NCBI GenBank assembly: GCA_964517465.1
Contig: CAZFEK010000018.1
Location: forward strand, 10,483-74,482
Direction of reading: 5' to 3'
Source of the DNA: JACPUX01 sp964517465
GTDB taxonomy: Bacteria; Pseudomonadota; Gammaproteobacteria; Burkholderiales; Casimicrobiaceae
DNA: 64,000 bases
Part shown: positions 42,842-51,116 of the stretch, in pieces
Position numbering within the stretch: position 1 is the stretch's first letter
Layout: every line of letters begins with the position of its first letter
The notes under the pieces: model-generated
The model's database searches: none
What the model saw: only the letters and a program-made list of their open reading frames with translations
Told to the model about the DNA's origin: nothing
Position numbers and translations under genes: made by a program

Positions 42842-43215
42842 GTTAGCGATTCCTTGTGTTCCTGGTGGCGTTTCTTGTCCAGACCGTCGACGATCATCGA
42901 AACGCCCGCGGCGATCAGCATGACGGGCCAGGTTTTGGAGAAGGTCCAGCCCCAAAGTTGCTCTATGCACACGTAGATCCAGGCGCCCAGGATCATGCAG
43001 AAGAGCCCGTCGGTGAATTGCTTGAGGGAGCGTGCGCAGGCGCAGTCGATGAGCCCCATGATCACGAAAATCATCGGCCAATAGGACCAGACCGGCCCGA
43101 GCGCGATCCAATCCAGCCGGTCTGCCAGAAAGATGAGGCCGGCGGCAATCAAGCTGATGCCCCAGAGGATGAATTTTCGCTCGTGGCGGGGCGGGAAATG
43201 GATATCGAGACTCAT
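42838..43215 (-). CDS. small DUF5668-type membrane protein
   Basis: 125 aa, ATG with AGGAGAACCCGACG. Four membrane helices (FILWGISLIAAGLIFLA, WSYWPMIFVIMGLID, FCMILGAWIYVCIEQL, TWPVMLIAAGVSMIV), like the LiaI/LiaF transmembrane domain alone. First gene of the four-gene LiaF-like/LytS/LytTR operon. Function unknown; likely stabilises or modulates the neighbouring LiaF-like protein. Confidence 0.82.
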   Translation of the reverse strand: MSLDIHFPPRHERKFILWGISLIAAGLIFLADRLDWIALGPVWSYWPMIFVIMGLIDCACARSLKQFTDGLFCMILGAWIYVCIEQLWGWTFSKTWPVMLIAAGVSMIVDGLDKKRHQEHKESLT

Positions 43216-43394
43216 CGTCGGGTTCTCCTGGGTTCGGGGGCGCGGCGCCTTTGCCGCTTGAACATGGAGCGCAGCTTAGCCAGGGTTGGCCGACAAGTCA
43301 CGCGAGATTCGGCCAATAGCGCCTTGGTGTCGGCGAATGACGCCGACAAGGCCGGAATCGGGGATAATTGCGCCTTCCCGAGAGAATTCGATCC

Positions 43395-44261
43395 ATGCCT
43401 ATCCAATGGTTTCCCGGCCACATGCGTGCCGCGCAAAAGAAAGCGGCGGAGAGCCTCGCGCGTGTCGACTTGGTGATCGAAGTGGTCGATGCGCGCCTGC
43501 CGGAGGCGAGCACCAACCCACTGGTGCATGAACTGCGGCGGTCCCGGCAGCGCCCCTGCCTCAAGGTGCTGAACAAGGCGGACCTGGCGGATCCAAGTGC
43601 GACCAAAGCTTGGCTCGATGCTTATCGCGCGCAGGGCAACCCGGAGGTGGTGGCCTTGTCTTGCAAAAAGCCCGGCGACGTGGCCAAACTCTTGGGGATC
43701 GCGCGCAAGATCGTGCCGCACCGAAACGATGCGACCAAGCCGCTGCGGTTGATGATTTTGGGCATACCCAATGTCGGGAAATCCACGCTCATCAATGCGC
43801 TGGCGAAAAAGCGGATCGCGGCGGTGGGTGACGAGCCGGCGGTGACCAAGCAACAGCAGCGCGTGGACTTGGCGGGTGACGTCACGATCCTCGACACGCC
43901 GGGCTTGATGTGGCCCAAGATCGAGCACGACGCCGACGGTTTTATGCTCGCGGCGAGCCACGCCATAGGGCGCAACGCGGTGAACGATCTCGAAGTGGCG
44001 GAGTTTCTCGGCGCTTTGCTGCTTAGACGCTACCCTGAACGCTTGGCGCAACGATATGGGGTCGACGGCGCGAAGCTAGACGCGATCGGGCTCATCGAAG
44101 CCGTCGCGCGCCGCCGCGGCGCCATTATGAAAGGACAGGGCGGCGGGCTGGATCTGGAAAAAGCGGCCTTGATTTTGCTGCAGGACTATCGGGACGGGGC
44201 TTTGGGGCGAGTCAGCTTGGAGACGCCGAACTCCCGTGCGGAAATGCTCGCCGCTTCCTAG
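43395..44261 (+). CDS. RbgA/YlqF-type circularly permuted GTPase
   Basis: 288 aa from the ATG at 43395; a longer in-frame start at 43368 adds nine residues lacking family fit. MPIQWFPGHMRAAQKKA is the standard N-terminus. The GTPase motifs come in permuted order: NKAD (G4, about 58) before GIPNVGKST (G1, about 124) and DTPG (G3). The C-terminal helical domain is present. RbgA homologues act in late 50S ribosome assembly, but function in proteobacteria is less clear. Single gene, divergent from the LiaF operon. Confidence 0.92.
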   Translation: MPIQWFPGHMRAAQKKAAESLARVDLVIEVVDARLPEASTNPLVHELRRSRQRPCLKVLNKADLADPSATKAWLDAYRAQGNPEVVALSCKKPGDVAKLLGIARKIVPHRNDATKPLRLMILGIPNVGKSTLINALAKKRIAAVGDEPAVTKQQQRVDLAGDVTILDTPGLMWPKIEHDADGFMLAASHAIGRNAVNDLEVAEFLGALLLRRYPERLAQRYGVDGAKLDAIGLIEAVARRRGAIMKGQGGGLDLEKAALILLQDYRDGALGRVSLETPNSRAEMLAAS

Positions 44262-44350
44262 CCCAAGCGCCAAATGTCACTTGCTCTGTCGGAGGGGCAG
44301 GCCTCATCGTATGCCTTGCCGGTCGGCCTCCGCGCGCAGAGGGCGATTAT
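44262..44350. other. spacer between YlqF gene and MITE-like element
   Basis: Short stretch downstream of the GTPase gene; I see no feature besides the left end of the MITE-like element starting at 44349. Confidence 0.4.
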
Positions 44351-44587
44351 CCTAGAAACGGCAGTTGGACGCAGCGCAGAGTGCGTGCCGGCGCAGGCGA
44401 GGCAAGGCGCAAACCGGAGCGAGGTTGAACACCTCGCGAGGATTGGCAACGCCGCATCGCCAAGTCCGGTGTGCGCTATGCGTTGCGAAGCGACGCACCC
44501 AGGGCCTGGGCGCCGAAAACGATCAATACTCGTTCATCCTCATGCGTTTTCCAATTGCCTAAAGCGGTCAACCGCCGTTTCTAGGAT
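44349..44587. mobile_element. MITE-like element with 19-bp terminal inverted repeats
   Basis: The ends ATCCTAGAAACGGCAGTTG (44349-44367) and the complement of 44569-44587 (ATCCTAGAAACGGCGGTTG) differ at one base. The 239-bp interior is non-coding. The outermost AT on both sides could be a 2-bp target duplication or part of the repeat. The right end lies inside the 3' end of the membrane protein gene and provides its last residues and stop. No transposase is nearby, so it would be non-autonomous. Confidence 0.72.
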
Positions 44588-45797
44588 CGGAGTAGTGCCA
44601 AAGGCCAAAGAGCCCCTTTCGGATCTCTCGTTTCACCGCCGTTCCTTCACGCAACCATGCGCTGCGGATCTGGCGGCCTGGCAAATCGATCACCGGAAAT
44701 TCCTGGCCAGTTGAGCTTGGGACGAGAGCACCGTTCTGCACGACGTACTCAACTGAGTGCGACTCGGCGGTGACTAAGCAATTCAGAGTAACGGTCAGTG
44801 GGTGTATCGCCGTCGCGATGCCGAAGAACAACAGCACCGCGGCCACCCACCGGTGAGACCACGGAGGCCGATCGGCGCCGGTCGACAAGTAGCCCAGGTA
44901 GGCCAAGGCAAGCACGAAACCAAGGCCAGCGCATTGCCACGGCGAGAGAAATTCCTCTGTATGCTCATCGGGCAACGCGAGCATGAGCAACAGGGACGCG
45001 ACGATCAGGCCCAGTCCGGCAAGCAAGCCGAATTTCACCTTGCCCCAGGCGAAGAGGTCCATTTGCGGAGGAATGGTGCGAATCGAAGGTGGGGAAGCAA
45101 ATTTGCCGCGTTTGGCGAAGGCTTCCACTACCGGCAGGCGAGAAAAAAACTCGCGCAGGTGATGCTGGTTTTCCGGAGTTGACCAGATGTGCGCCTCAGA
45201 AAGCGTGAAGTGGATGCCAGGGCGACGCGGGGGGCGCAAGGACTGGCGCGGAGGGCTCCCAGGGACGAACCAGGAAGGTGCTTCGATCGAGCGCGCGGAA
45301 CCATTGCGCATTCGGAGTTCCAAGCGCAATTCCGTCGGAACTTGGAGCGGATGCAGGGTGAGCGGCGCAGGCGAACGGATTTCGGCGATGTCGGCGAGCG
45401 CAAGCGACCAGTTGCCCTCGCCTTGCGGACCGATACCGAAAGCGAGTGAACAGCGGTGATGCACATGGGTATCGGTAATCACCAATTGGCGGCGTGCCAG
45501 CAGCTGCCAGGCGTCGATGGCTTGAAAGATCACGGCGGCCAGTAGCGGAACCAAGGTGAGCGCGCCGAAGCTGCTTTGCATGGCGGCGAGTGCGCCCTCG
45601 CCCGGCAGCTTGGGCGCCAGCAAGAGCAATGTCAGCGCAAGGACGGCGCCAAGCGCAAATATCAGCGGCACCGCGGCGATCACTCTAGCGGCCCTTGGGC
45701 TGACGGTATGGAAACGCGATGGTCGGTATTCGAACATCGCCGCGTTGGCATCCCGCAGCGGCGACGGTGGCGGCGATTCCCCGTTATCGATGCTCAT
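44568..45797 (-). CDS. membrane protein of unknown function, 3' end replaced by MITE
   Basis: 409 aa. Five membrane segments: two N-terminal (about 38-60 and 75-97) and three near 263-345. The loop between holds QLVITDTHVHHRCSLAFGIG...LADIAEIRSPAPLTL, vaguely like a bacterial PH domain. The last residues DPRNGG and the TGA stop come from the inverted repeat of the adjacent MITE-like element, so the original C-terminus may be missing. It overlaps the acyl-CoA synthetase start by 14 bases (the synthetase gene is upstream on the same strand, ATG 47439). No family recognised. Confidence 0.7.
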   Translation of the reverse strand: MSIDNGESPPPSPLRDANAAMFEYRPSRFHTVSPRAARVIAAVPLIFALGAVLALTLLLLAPKLPGEGALAAMQSSFGALTLVPLLAAVIFQAIDAWQLLARRQLVITDTHVHHRCSLAFGIGPQGEGNWSLALADIAEIRSPAPLTLHPLQVPTELRLELRMRNGSARSIEAPSWFVPGSPPRQSLRPPRRPGIHFTLSEAHIWSTPENQHHLREFFSRLPVVEAFAKRGKFASPPSIRTIPPQMDLFAWGKVKFGLLAGLGLIVASLLLMLALPDEHTEEFLSPWQCAGLGFVLALAYLGYLSTGADRPPWSHRWVAAVLLFFGIATAIHPLTVTLNCLVTAESHSVEYVVQNGALVPSSTGQEFPVIDLPGRQIRSAWLREGTAVKREIRKGLFGLWHYSDPRNGG

Positions 45798-47439
45798 GTT
45801 TCGTTCGTGCCGCTTCCCTCTCCCGCAAGATCCGCCTTTGCACTTTTCCGGTCGTCGTCATGGGCAGGGCGTCGATGAACTCGATTTCTTTGGGGTATTC
45901 GTAGGGCGCCAGAAATCCGCGCACATGTCGCTGCAAGTCGGCTTCCAGTTCCGGGGAAGGAGCGTAACCGGAGGCCAGCACGATGAAGGCCTTGACCACA
46001 TTCCCGCGCGTTTCGTCCGGGCTGGGCACCACCGCGGCATTGGCCACGGCCGGGTGCTTCACCAGGCAATTTTCGATTTCCGAAGGGCCGATGCGGTAGC
46101 CGGCGCTTTTGAACACGTCATCGGAGCGCCCTTGGTACCAGAGGTAACCCTCGGCATCGGCCAGCGCCATGTCGCCGGTGCGGCACCAATCTCCCGCGTA
46201 CTTCTTGGCCGTGGCTTCGGGGTTTTTGAAGTAACCGATGAAAAAAACCGGATCGAGCTGTCCATCCGAGCCATAGCGGTTGACCGCGATCTCGCCCGTC
46301 TCGCCAGACGCCACCGGTTCTCCCGCTTCGTCGATCAGCGCAATGTGATGCCCTGGGTATGCCTTGCCCATGGAGCCGGGGTGCGCCGGCCAGAGCGTGT
46401 GCGAATTGCCGACGATGTAGTTCATTTCGGTCTGGCCGAACATTTCGTTGATCGTGACGCCAAGTTCCTTTTGCGCCCATTCGAATACCGTGCTGCCCAC
46501 GGCCTCGCCGGCACTCATGATGCTGCGCAATCGCAAGTCGTAGCGCTCGCGGGGATGCGGCAAAGCCTTCATCATCAGCTTCAAGGCCGTGGGAAACAGA
46601 AAGGTGTTGCGCACGGCATACTTTTGCAGCAGTTCGAATGCTCTTTCGGCTTCGAAGCGTCCACGATAGCCGAGGATGGGATAACCGAAATATAAAGTGG
46701 GCAGCAGGGCATCCATCAAGCCGCCAGTCCAGGCCCAATCCGCCGGGGACCAGAAGAAGTCCCCGGGCTGCGGAAAGAGATCATGCGAATAGACGAAACC
46801 CGGCAGGTTGCCCAGTATCGCCTGCTGTGGCATCAAGGCGCCTTTGGGCGGGCCAGTGGTGCCGCTGGTGTAAATCAGCACCGCGGGGTCGGTGGCAAAA
46901 GTCGTGGCCGCGTGGTAACTCGCGGCAAAGCCCGCGACAAATTCCTCGAAAGGCGTCACCCCGGCGGCGCCCAGGCCCGCGACGCCGATGACCGTGCCAA
47001 GCTGCGGCAAACGCGCGCACAGGGGCTGGAGATTGGGCCAGGAGGCGGCATCGACCAACGCGACCTTGGCCTCTCCATCGGCCAAGCGGTATTCGAGCGC
47101 ATCGGGCCCAAAAAGGAAGGAAAGCGGCAGCGCCACTGCGCCCATTTGATAGCAGGCGATGTGCGCGATCGCGGTTTCTGGGCGCTGCGGCAAAATGATC
47201 GCGACCGTGTCGCCGCGCCGCACGCCAGCCGCGGCCAGGGCATTGGACAGGCGGTTGGCCGACTCCTGCAATTGGTGAAATGTGAATTGCGCGCTTTCGC
47301 CCGATTCGTCTTCCCAGTAGAGCGCCACCCGTTCGGCGTCGTTCGACCAGCGCCGGCAGCAGGCTTCGGCGATGTTGAATTCCCAAGGCACTTCCCAGCG
47401 CCAGTCGGCGTGCAATTCAGCGTAGCGATCAGTGCTCAT
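45784..47439 (-). CDS. acyl-CoA synthetase, AMP-forming (acetyl/medium-chain type)
   Basis: 551 aa. AMP-binding core: LIYTSGTTGPPKGALMP (about 188-204), EMFGQTEMNYIVGN (A5), TGDMALADAEGYLWYQGRSDDVFKSAGYRIGPSEIE (A7/A8). Catalytic lysine in TTTGKVQRR near the C-terminus. Start region NIAEACCRRWSNDAERVALYWEDESG is like ACSM/AcsA-type synthetases. It probably activates short to medium acyl chains to CoA thioesters. It continues into the membrane protein gene by overlap. Confidence 0.9.
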   Translation of the reverse strand: MSTDRYAELHADWRWEVPWEFNIAEACCRRWSNDAERVALYWEDESGESAQFTFHQLQESANRLSNALAAAGVRRGDTVAIILPQRPETAIAHIACYQMGAVALPLSFLFGPDALEYRLADGEAKVALVDAASWPNLQPLCARLPQLGTVIGVAGLGAAGVTPFEEFVAGFAASYHAATTFATDPAVLIYTSGTTGPPKGALMPQQAILGNLPGFVYSHDLFPQPGDFFWSPADWAWTGGLMDALLPTLYFGYPILGYRGRFEAERAFELLQKYAVRNTFLFPTALKLMMKALPHPRERYDLRLRSIMSAGEAVGSTVFEWAQKELGVTINEMFGQTEMNYIVGNSHTLWPAHPGSMGKAYPGHHIALIDEAGEPVASGETGEIAVNRYGSDGQLDPVFFIGYFKNPEATAKKYAGDWCRTGDMALADAEGYLWYQGRSDDVFKSAGYRIGPSEIENCLVKHPAVANAAVVPSPDETRGNVVKAFIVLASGYAPSPELEADLQRHVRGFLAPYEYPKEIEFIDALPMTTTGKVQRRILREREAARTKHEHR

Positions 47440-47467
47440 GCTTCATGCTCCTGCGGGTCTCAGGAAC

Positions 47468-47992
47468 TCACATTGGCGGCAATTTGCCGGTGAGCCGAAG
47501 CCAGGGCAGTTTCAGCCACCAAAGAAGGCTCGCCCGCCGATTGATTTCGTGGGCCTGGCGCGTGAGCTGTTCGGTTTGACGCATGAGCACCTGCTCGCGC
47601 TCGCGCAAGCGGCTGTCCATTTCGCGCAGGCGGCTGTGGTCTCGCGCCGCGGAAGCCTGCAGATCGAAGGATTGTTTGGTGAGATTGGCGATTTGCGCGC
47701 GCAGCGCTTCGACCTCGATGCCCGCCTGCTCTCGTTCGACGGCAAGGCTTGCGCGGCAATCGGCGACTTCTGCTTCTCGCTCCATCAAGAGTTGGGCGAG
47801 GCGCAAGTTATCGGACTTCAGTTCGCTGGCATTGCTTTCGCGCTCCGCGAGCAAGGCGCGGGCGTCGCGCAGAAGTTCCTGCGCGTGCGTTAGTTGCGCG
47901 GCAAGCGCATCGCGCGCGACGACCAGATCGGGTATCGCGCTGTCCGCGTTCGGTGCTTCTGAATCGACCGGCACGGCCCCTGACCGAGTCAT
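47468..47992 (-). CDS. coiled-coil protein of unknown function
   Basis: 174 aa from the ATG at 47992 (MTRSGAVPVDSEAP); the frame is open to 48127 but the upstream part is low-complexity. Residues about 25-145 form one long coiled coil (ARDALAAQLTHAQELLRDARALLAERESNASELKSDNLRLAQLLMEREAEV). The C-terminus has an Arg-rich segment and WLKLPWLRLTGKLPPM, which could be amphipathic and membrane-touching. It may follow the acyl-CoA synthetase transcript start or be independent. No family assigned. Confidence 0.6.
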   Translation of the reverse strand: MTRSGAVPVDSEAPNADSAIPDLVVARDALAAQLTHAQELLRDARALLAERESNASELKSDNLRLAQLLMEREAEVADCRASLAVEREQAGIEVEALRAQIANLTKQSFDLQASAARDHSRLREMDSRLREREQVLMRQTEQLTRQAHEINRRASLLWWLKLPWLRLTGKLPPM

Positions 47993-48217
47993 CGCGGAAC
48001 CCTTAGGCTGCACTGGCAAGCTGAAAGAGTCTGCACTACCTACCTCCTCCTCCCAGGAGCTGCCGCCCTTCGCCTCGCCGCGCAGGTGGCCACCTGCGGA
48101 TCGGCATCTGGGGCGCGGCGGTATCAACCGGCCCAGTATGCCATAGGTATAGCCGCTGGAGCTAGAAGGGCACAGGGAGCGGCCGGTCCGGCTGGTGCGA
48201 GCATCTTCAAAGGGCGC

Positions 48218-48853
48218 TCAGCCCTTTTTGTGATCGAGCCCTTGCATTGCTTCAGCCACCGCCCGGGCTTCCTGGCTCTCCGTCTTCGAGAGGGCATGCG
48301 CAACGCTTTGTCGGTCGGCTTGGGAGCGATTCTGCGAAAGCTTGAATTTGGCCTCGACGCGCTGGATGGGGATGCGAAAGGCGATGATTGCTTGGCGCAG
48401 CTTGCCTAACGCCGCTTCGGTGAGTTCGGGCGTCCAAGGCGCGCGCTGGTGGGCTTCGAAATGGCGCACCGTAAAATCGAGAACGGCGTCGATCTCGGCT
48501 TCGCTCTCGATGGTTTCAGGATGGCCGTGGCAATGGACCACGGCGTAGTTCCAGGTGGGAACGGCGCCTTCTTGATTCTGGTACCAAGCCGGAGAGATGT
48601 AATGATGGGGACCCTGGAAGATGGCCACGGTTTTGCCCTGCGCGAAATATTGCCAATGCGGGTTGGCGCGTGCAACGTGGCCGATGATCGTGCCATGAGG
48701 CTCGCGATCAGGCAGCAGGATCAGGGGCAGGTGGGTCACGGCGAGCTCCTCGTCGCGGGCGGTGACGAGGGTGGCAAACGGATGCTCGGCAATCAGCCGC
48801 GCGATGGTACTGCGGTCTTTGCAGGCGAAGGCGGCTGGAAGGTAGAGGCTCAT
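48218..48853 (-). CDS. PaiB-like FMN-binding protein
   Basis: 211 aa. MSLYLPAAFACKDRSTIARLIAEHPFATLVTARDEELAVTHLPLIL, AIFQGPHHYISPAWY and VPTWNYAVVHCHG are the FMN-binding negative-regulator (PaiB) signature. Homologues are flavin-binding split-barrel proteins; regulation of protease or polyamine genes has been proposed in Bacillus. Single gene 24 bases upstream of the proteasome-homologue stop; same strand. Confidence 0.92.
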   Translation of the reverse strand: MSLYLPAAFACKDRSTIARLIAEHPFATLVTARDEELAVTHLPLILLPDREPHGTIIGHVARANPHWQYFAQGKTVAIFQGPHHYISPAWYQNQEGAVPTWNYAVVHCHGHPETIESEAEIDAVLDFTVRHFEAHQRAPWTPELTEAALGKLRQAIIAFRIPIQRVEAKFKLSQNRSQADRQSVAHALSKTESQEARAVAEAMQGLDHKKG

Positions 48854-48877
48854 GTCGAGCGCGGGCTCGCGACCGGT

Positions 48878-49450
48878 TCAACTGCCGCCGCGCGGCACGC
48901 GATAGAGCGTGAGCGGCAAGGCGGTGTTTTTGTCGAAAGTGGCGCCGGCTTCGATGCCCAACTGTGCGATCTGCGCGGCACTCTGGTCTTGATCATAGGC
49001 CGCATGCATGGCCCCGAGGGCAAAGTCGCGCCCCGATCCGGCGGCCCAGAAACGCGTGTATTCGAACACTTCGCGCATCGAATACACGCCGCAGATCCCG
49101 CGCGGATTGGCGATGAGCGCGGTGATCTGCGTCGATTCGTAGGGGTCGTCTTCTTCCTCCTTGGGATTGAGGAAGTGGCGTTCCTTGAGGATGGGATGCA
49201 GCTTGCGAAAGGTCTCGAAAATCGCTGCTTTGCTGCTGAAATCGTATTCGCGATTGCCGTTCAGCAAATTCTCGAACACGAGTTGATGCGCGGCGCTGCC
49301 GCAAAGGCCGATGAAGGTGTCGCCGTGCTGGACGATCTTGTCAAAGGAGGAATCGAATTCCGCGGAAAGGCGGGTATCGCCAAAGGTGGTCAGGGAATCG
49401 GCGGCGATGGCAATCTCTTCGCCCTTGCGGACGACAACGAGTGTGGTCAT
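48878..49450 (-). CDS. betaproteobacterial proteasome homologue (BPH)
   Basis: 190 aa. After Met removal the mature N-terminus TTLVVVRKGEEIAIAADSLTTFGDTRL gives Thr1 and Asp17; a lysine at 37 (FDKIV) fits the HslV/proteasome Lys33 with four inserted residues. GLCGSAAHQLV, ALIANPRGICGVYSMREV and WAAGSGRDFALGAMHAAYD match the proteasome subunit fold. This family occurs in Betaproteobacteria as a double-ring of identical subunits, without an adjacent ATPase, and its substrate is unknown. Here too no unfoldase gene is near. HslUV-like activity is not implied. Confidence 0.88.
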   Translation of the reverse strand: MTTLVVVRKGEEIAIAADSLTTFGDTRLSAEFDSSFDKIVQHGDTFIGLCGSAAHQLVFENLLNGNREYDFSSKAAIFETFRKLHPILKERHFLNPKEEEDDPYESTQITALIANPRGICGVYSMREVFEYTRFWAAGSGRDFALGAMHAAYDQDQSAAQIAQLGIEAGATFDKNTALPLTLYRVPRGGS

Positions 49451-49504
49451 GGGTGTTGCGGCGCGGGCTGTGATGCTTGCCGCGGATGGGATGGAAAGTG
49501 AATA

Positions 49505-50404
49505 TTATACCGCGCTTGGATAAACCAAATGACGCGGCAACGCTTCCCGTCGCCAATGCTTGAAGGCCCAAGGCCAAAACTCATCGAGCAACATGCCCTC
49601 GGGCAGGCTTTCCTGACCCAGGAAAATCCAAGCACGGAGCAACTCCGGCATGGGATGGTCGGTGTTCAGGGCGGGAGCCAGGGTTTGTTTGGACAGTTTT
49701 TCGCCCTTTGAGTTGATCGCAACGGGGATGTGCAAATAGCGGGGGGTGGGCAGATTCAGGGTGCGCTGCAGTTGGATCTGCCTGGGGGTGGAGGGCAAGA
49801 GGTCGGCACCGCGCACGATTTCGGTGATGCCCTGCGCGGCATCGTCCACTACCACGGCGAGGTGATAGGCGAACCAGCCATCGGCCCGCCGAATGACGAA
49901 ATCGCCAACCTCCGGGGCAAGGTCTTGTTCTTGGCGGCCTTGCAGCAAATCTTCAAACTGCACGCATGCATCACCCACGCGAAACCGCCAGGCGCGCGCC
50001 TTCTTTCCGGGCGGGAGGCCATCGCGGCAAGTGCCGGGATAAATCGCCTCGCCGTTGGCGCTGAGCGGTGCGCCCGCCAGTTCGGCACGTGTGCAGCCGC
50101 AGGGGTAAGCCAGTCCTTTGGCCTGCAGCGTTTGCAAGGCGGCCGCGTAGCGCTCGGTGCGCTGGCTTTGGTAGACCAGCTCGCCATCCCAAACGAAACC
50201 AAAAGCGCGCAGGGTGTCGAGTATGGCGGTGGCGGCACCGGGCCGCTCGCGCGGCGGATCGAGGTCCTCCATGCGCAGCAACCATTGCCCTTTGCGGCAG
50301 CGAGCATCGCAATAACTCGCCATGGCGGCGAGCAAAGATCCGAAATGCAGAGGGCCGGTAGGGGAGGGAGCGAAGCGGCCGCGGTAGACGGCGGTTTCAC
50401 TCAT
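49505..50404 (-). CDS. gluQ: glutamyl-Q tRNA(Asp) synthetase
   Basis: 299 aa, class I catalytic core only. HIGH-like PSPTGPLHFGSLLAAMASY, KMSKS-like GEKLSKQTLAP, and zinc ligands in YPCGCTRAEL and YPGTCRDG. No anticodon-binding domain, the mark of GluQ-RS (YadB), which glutamylates queuosine in tRNA-Asp. Stop to the BPH start (49450) is 54 bases; same strand. Confidence 0.94.
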   Translation of the reverse strand: MSETAVYRGRFAPSPTGPLHFGSLLAAMASYCDARCRKGQWLLRMEDLDPPRERPGAATAILDTLRAFGFVWDGELVYQSQRTERYAAALQTLQAKGLAYPCGCTRAELAGAPLSANGEAIYPGTCRDGLPPGKKARAWRFRVGDACVQFEDLLQGRQEQDLAPEVGDFVIRRADGWFAYHLAVVVDDAAQGITEIVRGADLLPSTPRQIQLQRTLNLPTPRYLHIPVAINSKGEKLSKQTLAPALNTDHPMPELLRAWIFLGQESLPEGMLLDEFWPWAFKHWRREALPRHLVYPSAV

Positions 50405-50470
50405 CGACGGCGGTGGTTTTGAATGACGGTTTGCTTGCAGCGCGCGAGACTTGGCATGGCGCGACTTAGA

Positions 50471-51109
50471 TCAATCCGTGCTTGCCGCGCTTGGCGCCGC
50501 CTTGGCGAGTTTTACGCCCTCTTCGGCGGGATAGGTCCAGTGCTTCTTCCAGGCGGCCAACACGGCGTTGGGGTATTCGGCCCGGCCCAAGCTTCCGTTG
50601 TAGCGGCCCAGAGCGCGGAAGAGGTCGCCCTTTTCCAAGTCGAGGTAGTGGCGAAGGATGGTGCAGCCATAACGCAGATTGGTTCTCAAATGAAAGAGGT
50701 TGTGTTCGTTATGGCCGATCGCTTTGATCCAGAAGGGCATGACTTGCATGAATCCGCGCGCTCCGGCAATAGAAACGGCGTACTTGCGAAAGCCGCTCTC
50801 CACCTGGATGAGGCCCAGCACCAGCTGCGGGTCGAGCCCGGCGCGGGTGGCTTCGTAGTGCACGGTTTGCAGAAAATCCAAACGCACTTTGGCATCGGGG
50901 ATGCGACTGGCCAAGCGCGAGGACATGATCGCCAGCCATACGCGCGCTTCGCTGGCGTCGATTGCCGCCGGCCGAGTTGCCGCATAGTCGCTGACTGCTT
51001 TGGAAAGTGCTGCCTGCACACTTGCCGAAAGCTCTTCTTCCCGCTGCGCGCCCGCGCTGGCGAGCTGCGGCAGAAGGAGCAAAACGGCAAGGGCAAAAAT
51101 GCTCCGCAT
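50471..51109 (-). CDS. lytic murein transglycosylase (SLT domain)
   Basis: 212 aa. Signal peptide about 1-19 (MRSIFALAVLLLLPQLASAG). SLT catalytic domain about 90-200 with the catalytic Glu in LVLGLIQVESGFRKYAVSIAGARGFMQVMPFW, then the Gly-rich NLRYGCTILRHYLDLEKGDLFRALGRYNGS. Likely cleaves peptidoglycan glycan strands in the periplasm. Seven bases after proS, so cotranscribed with it. Confidence 0.92.
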   Translation of the reverse strand: MRSIFALAVLLLLPQLASAGAQREEELSASVQAALSKAVSDYAATRPAAIDASEARVWLAIMSSRLASRIPDAKVRLDFLQTVHYEATRAGLDPQLVLGLIQVESGFRKYAVSIAGARGFMQVMPFWIKAIGHNEHNLFHLRTNLRYGCTILRHYLDLEKGDLFRALGRYNGSLGRAEYPNAVLAAWKKHWTYPAEEGVKLAKAAPSAASTD

Positions 51110-51116
51110 GGCGACC

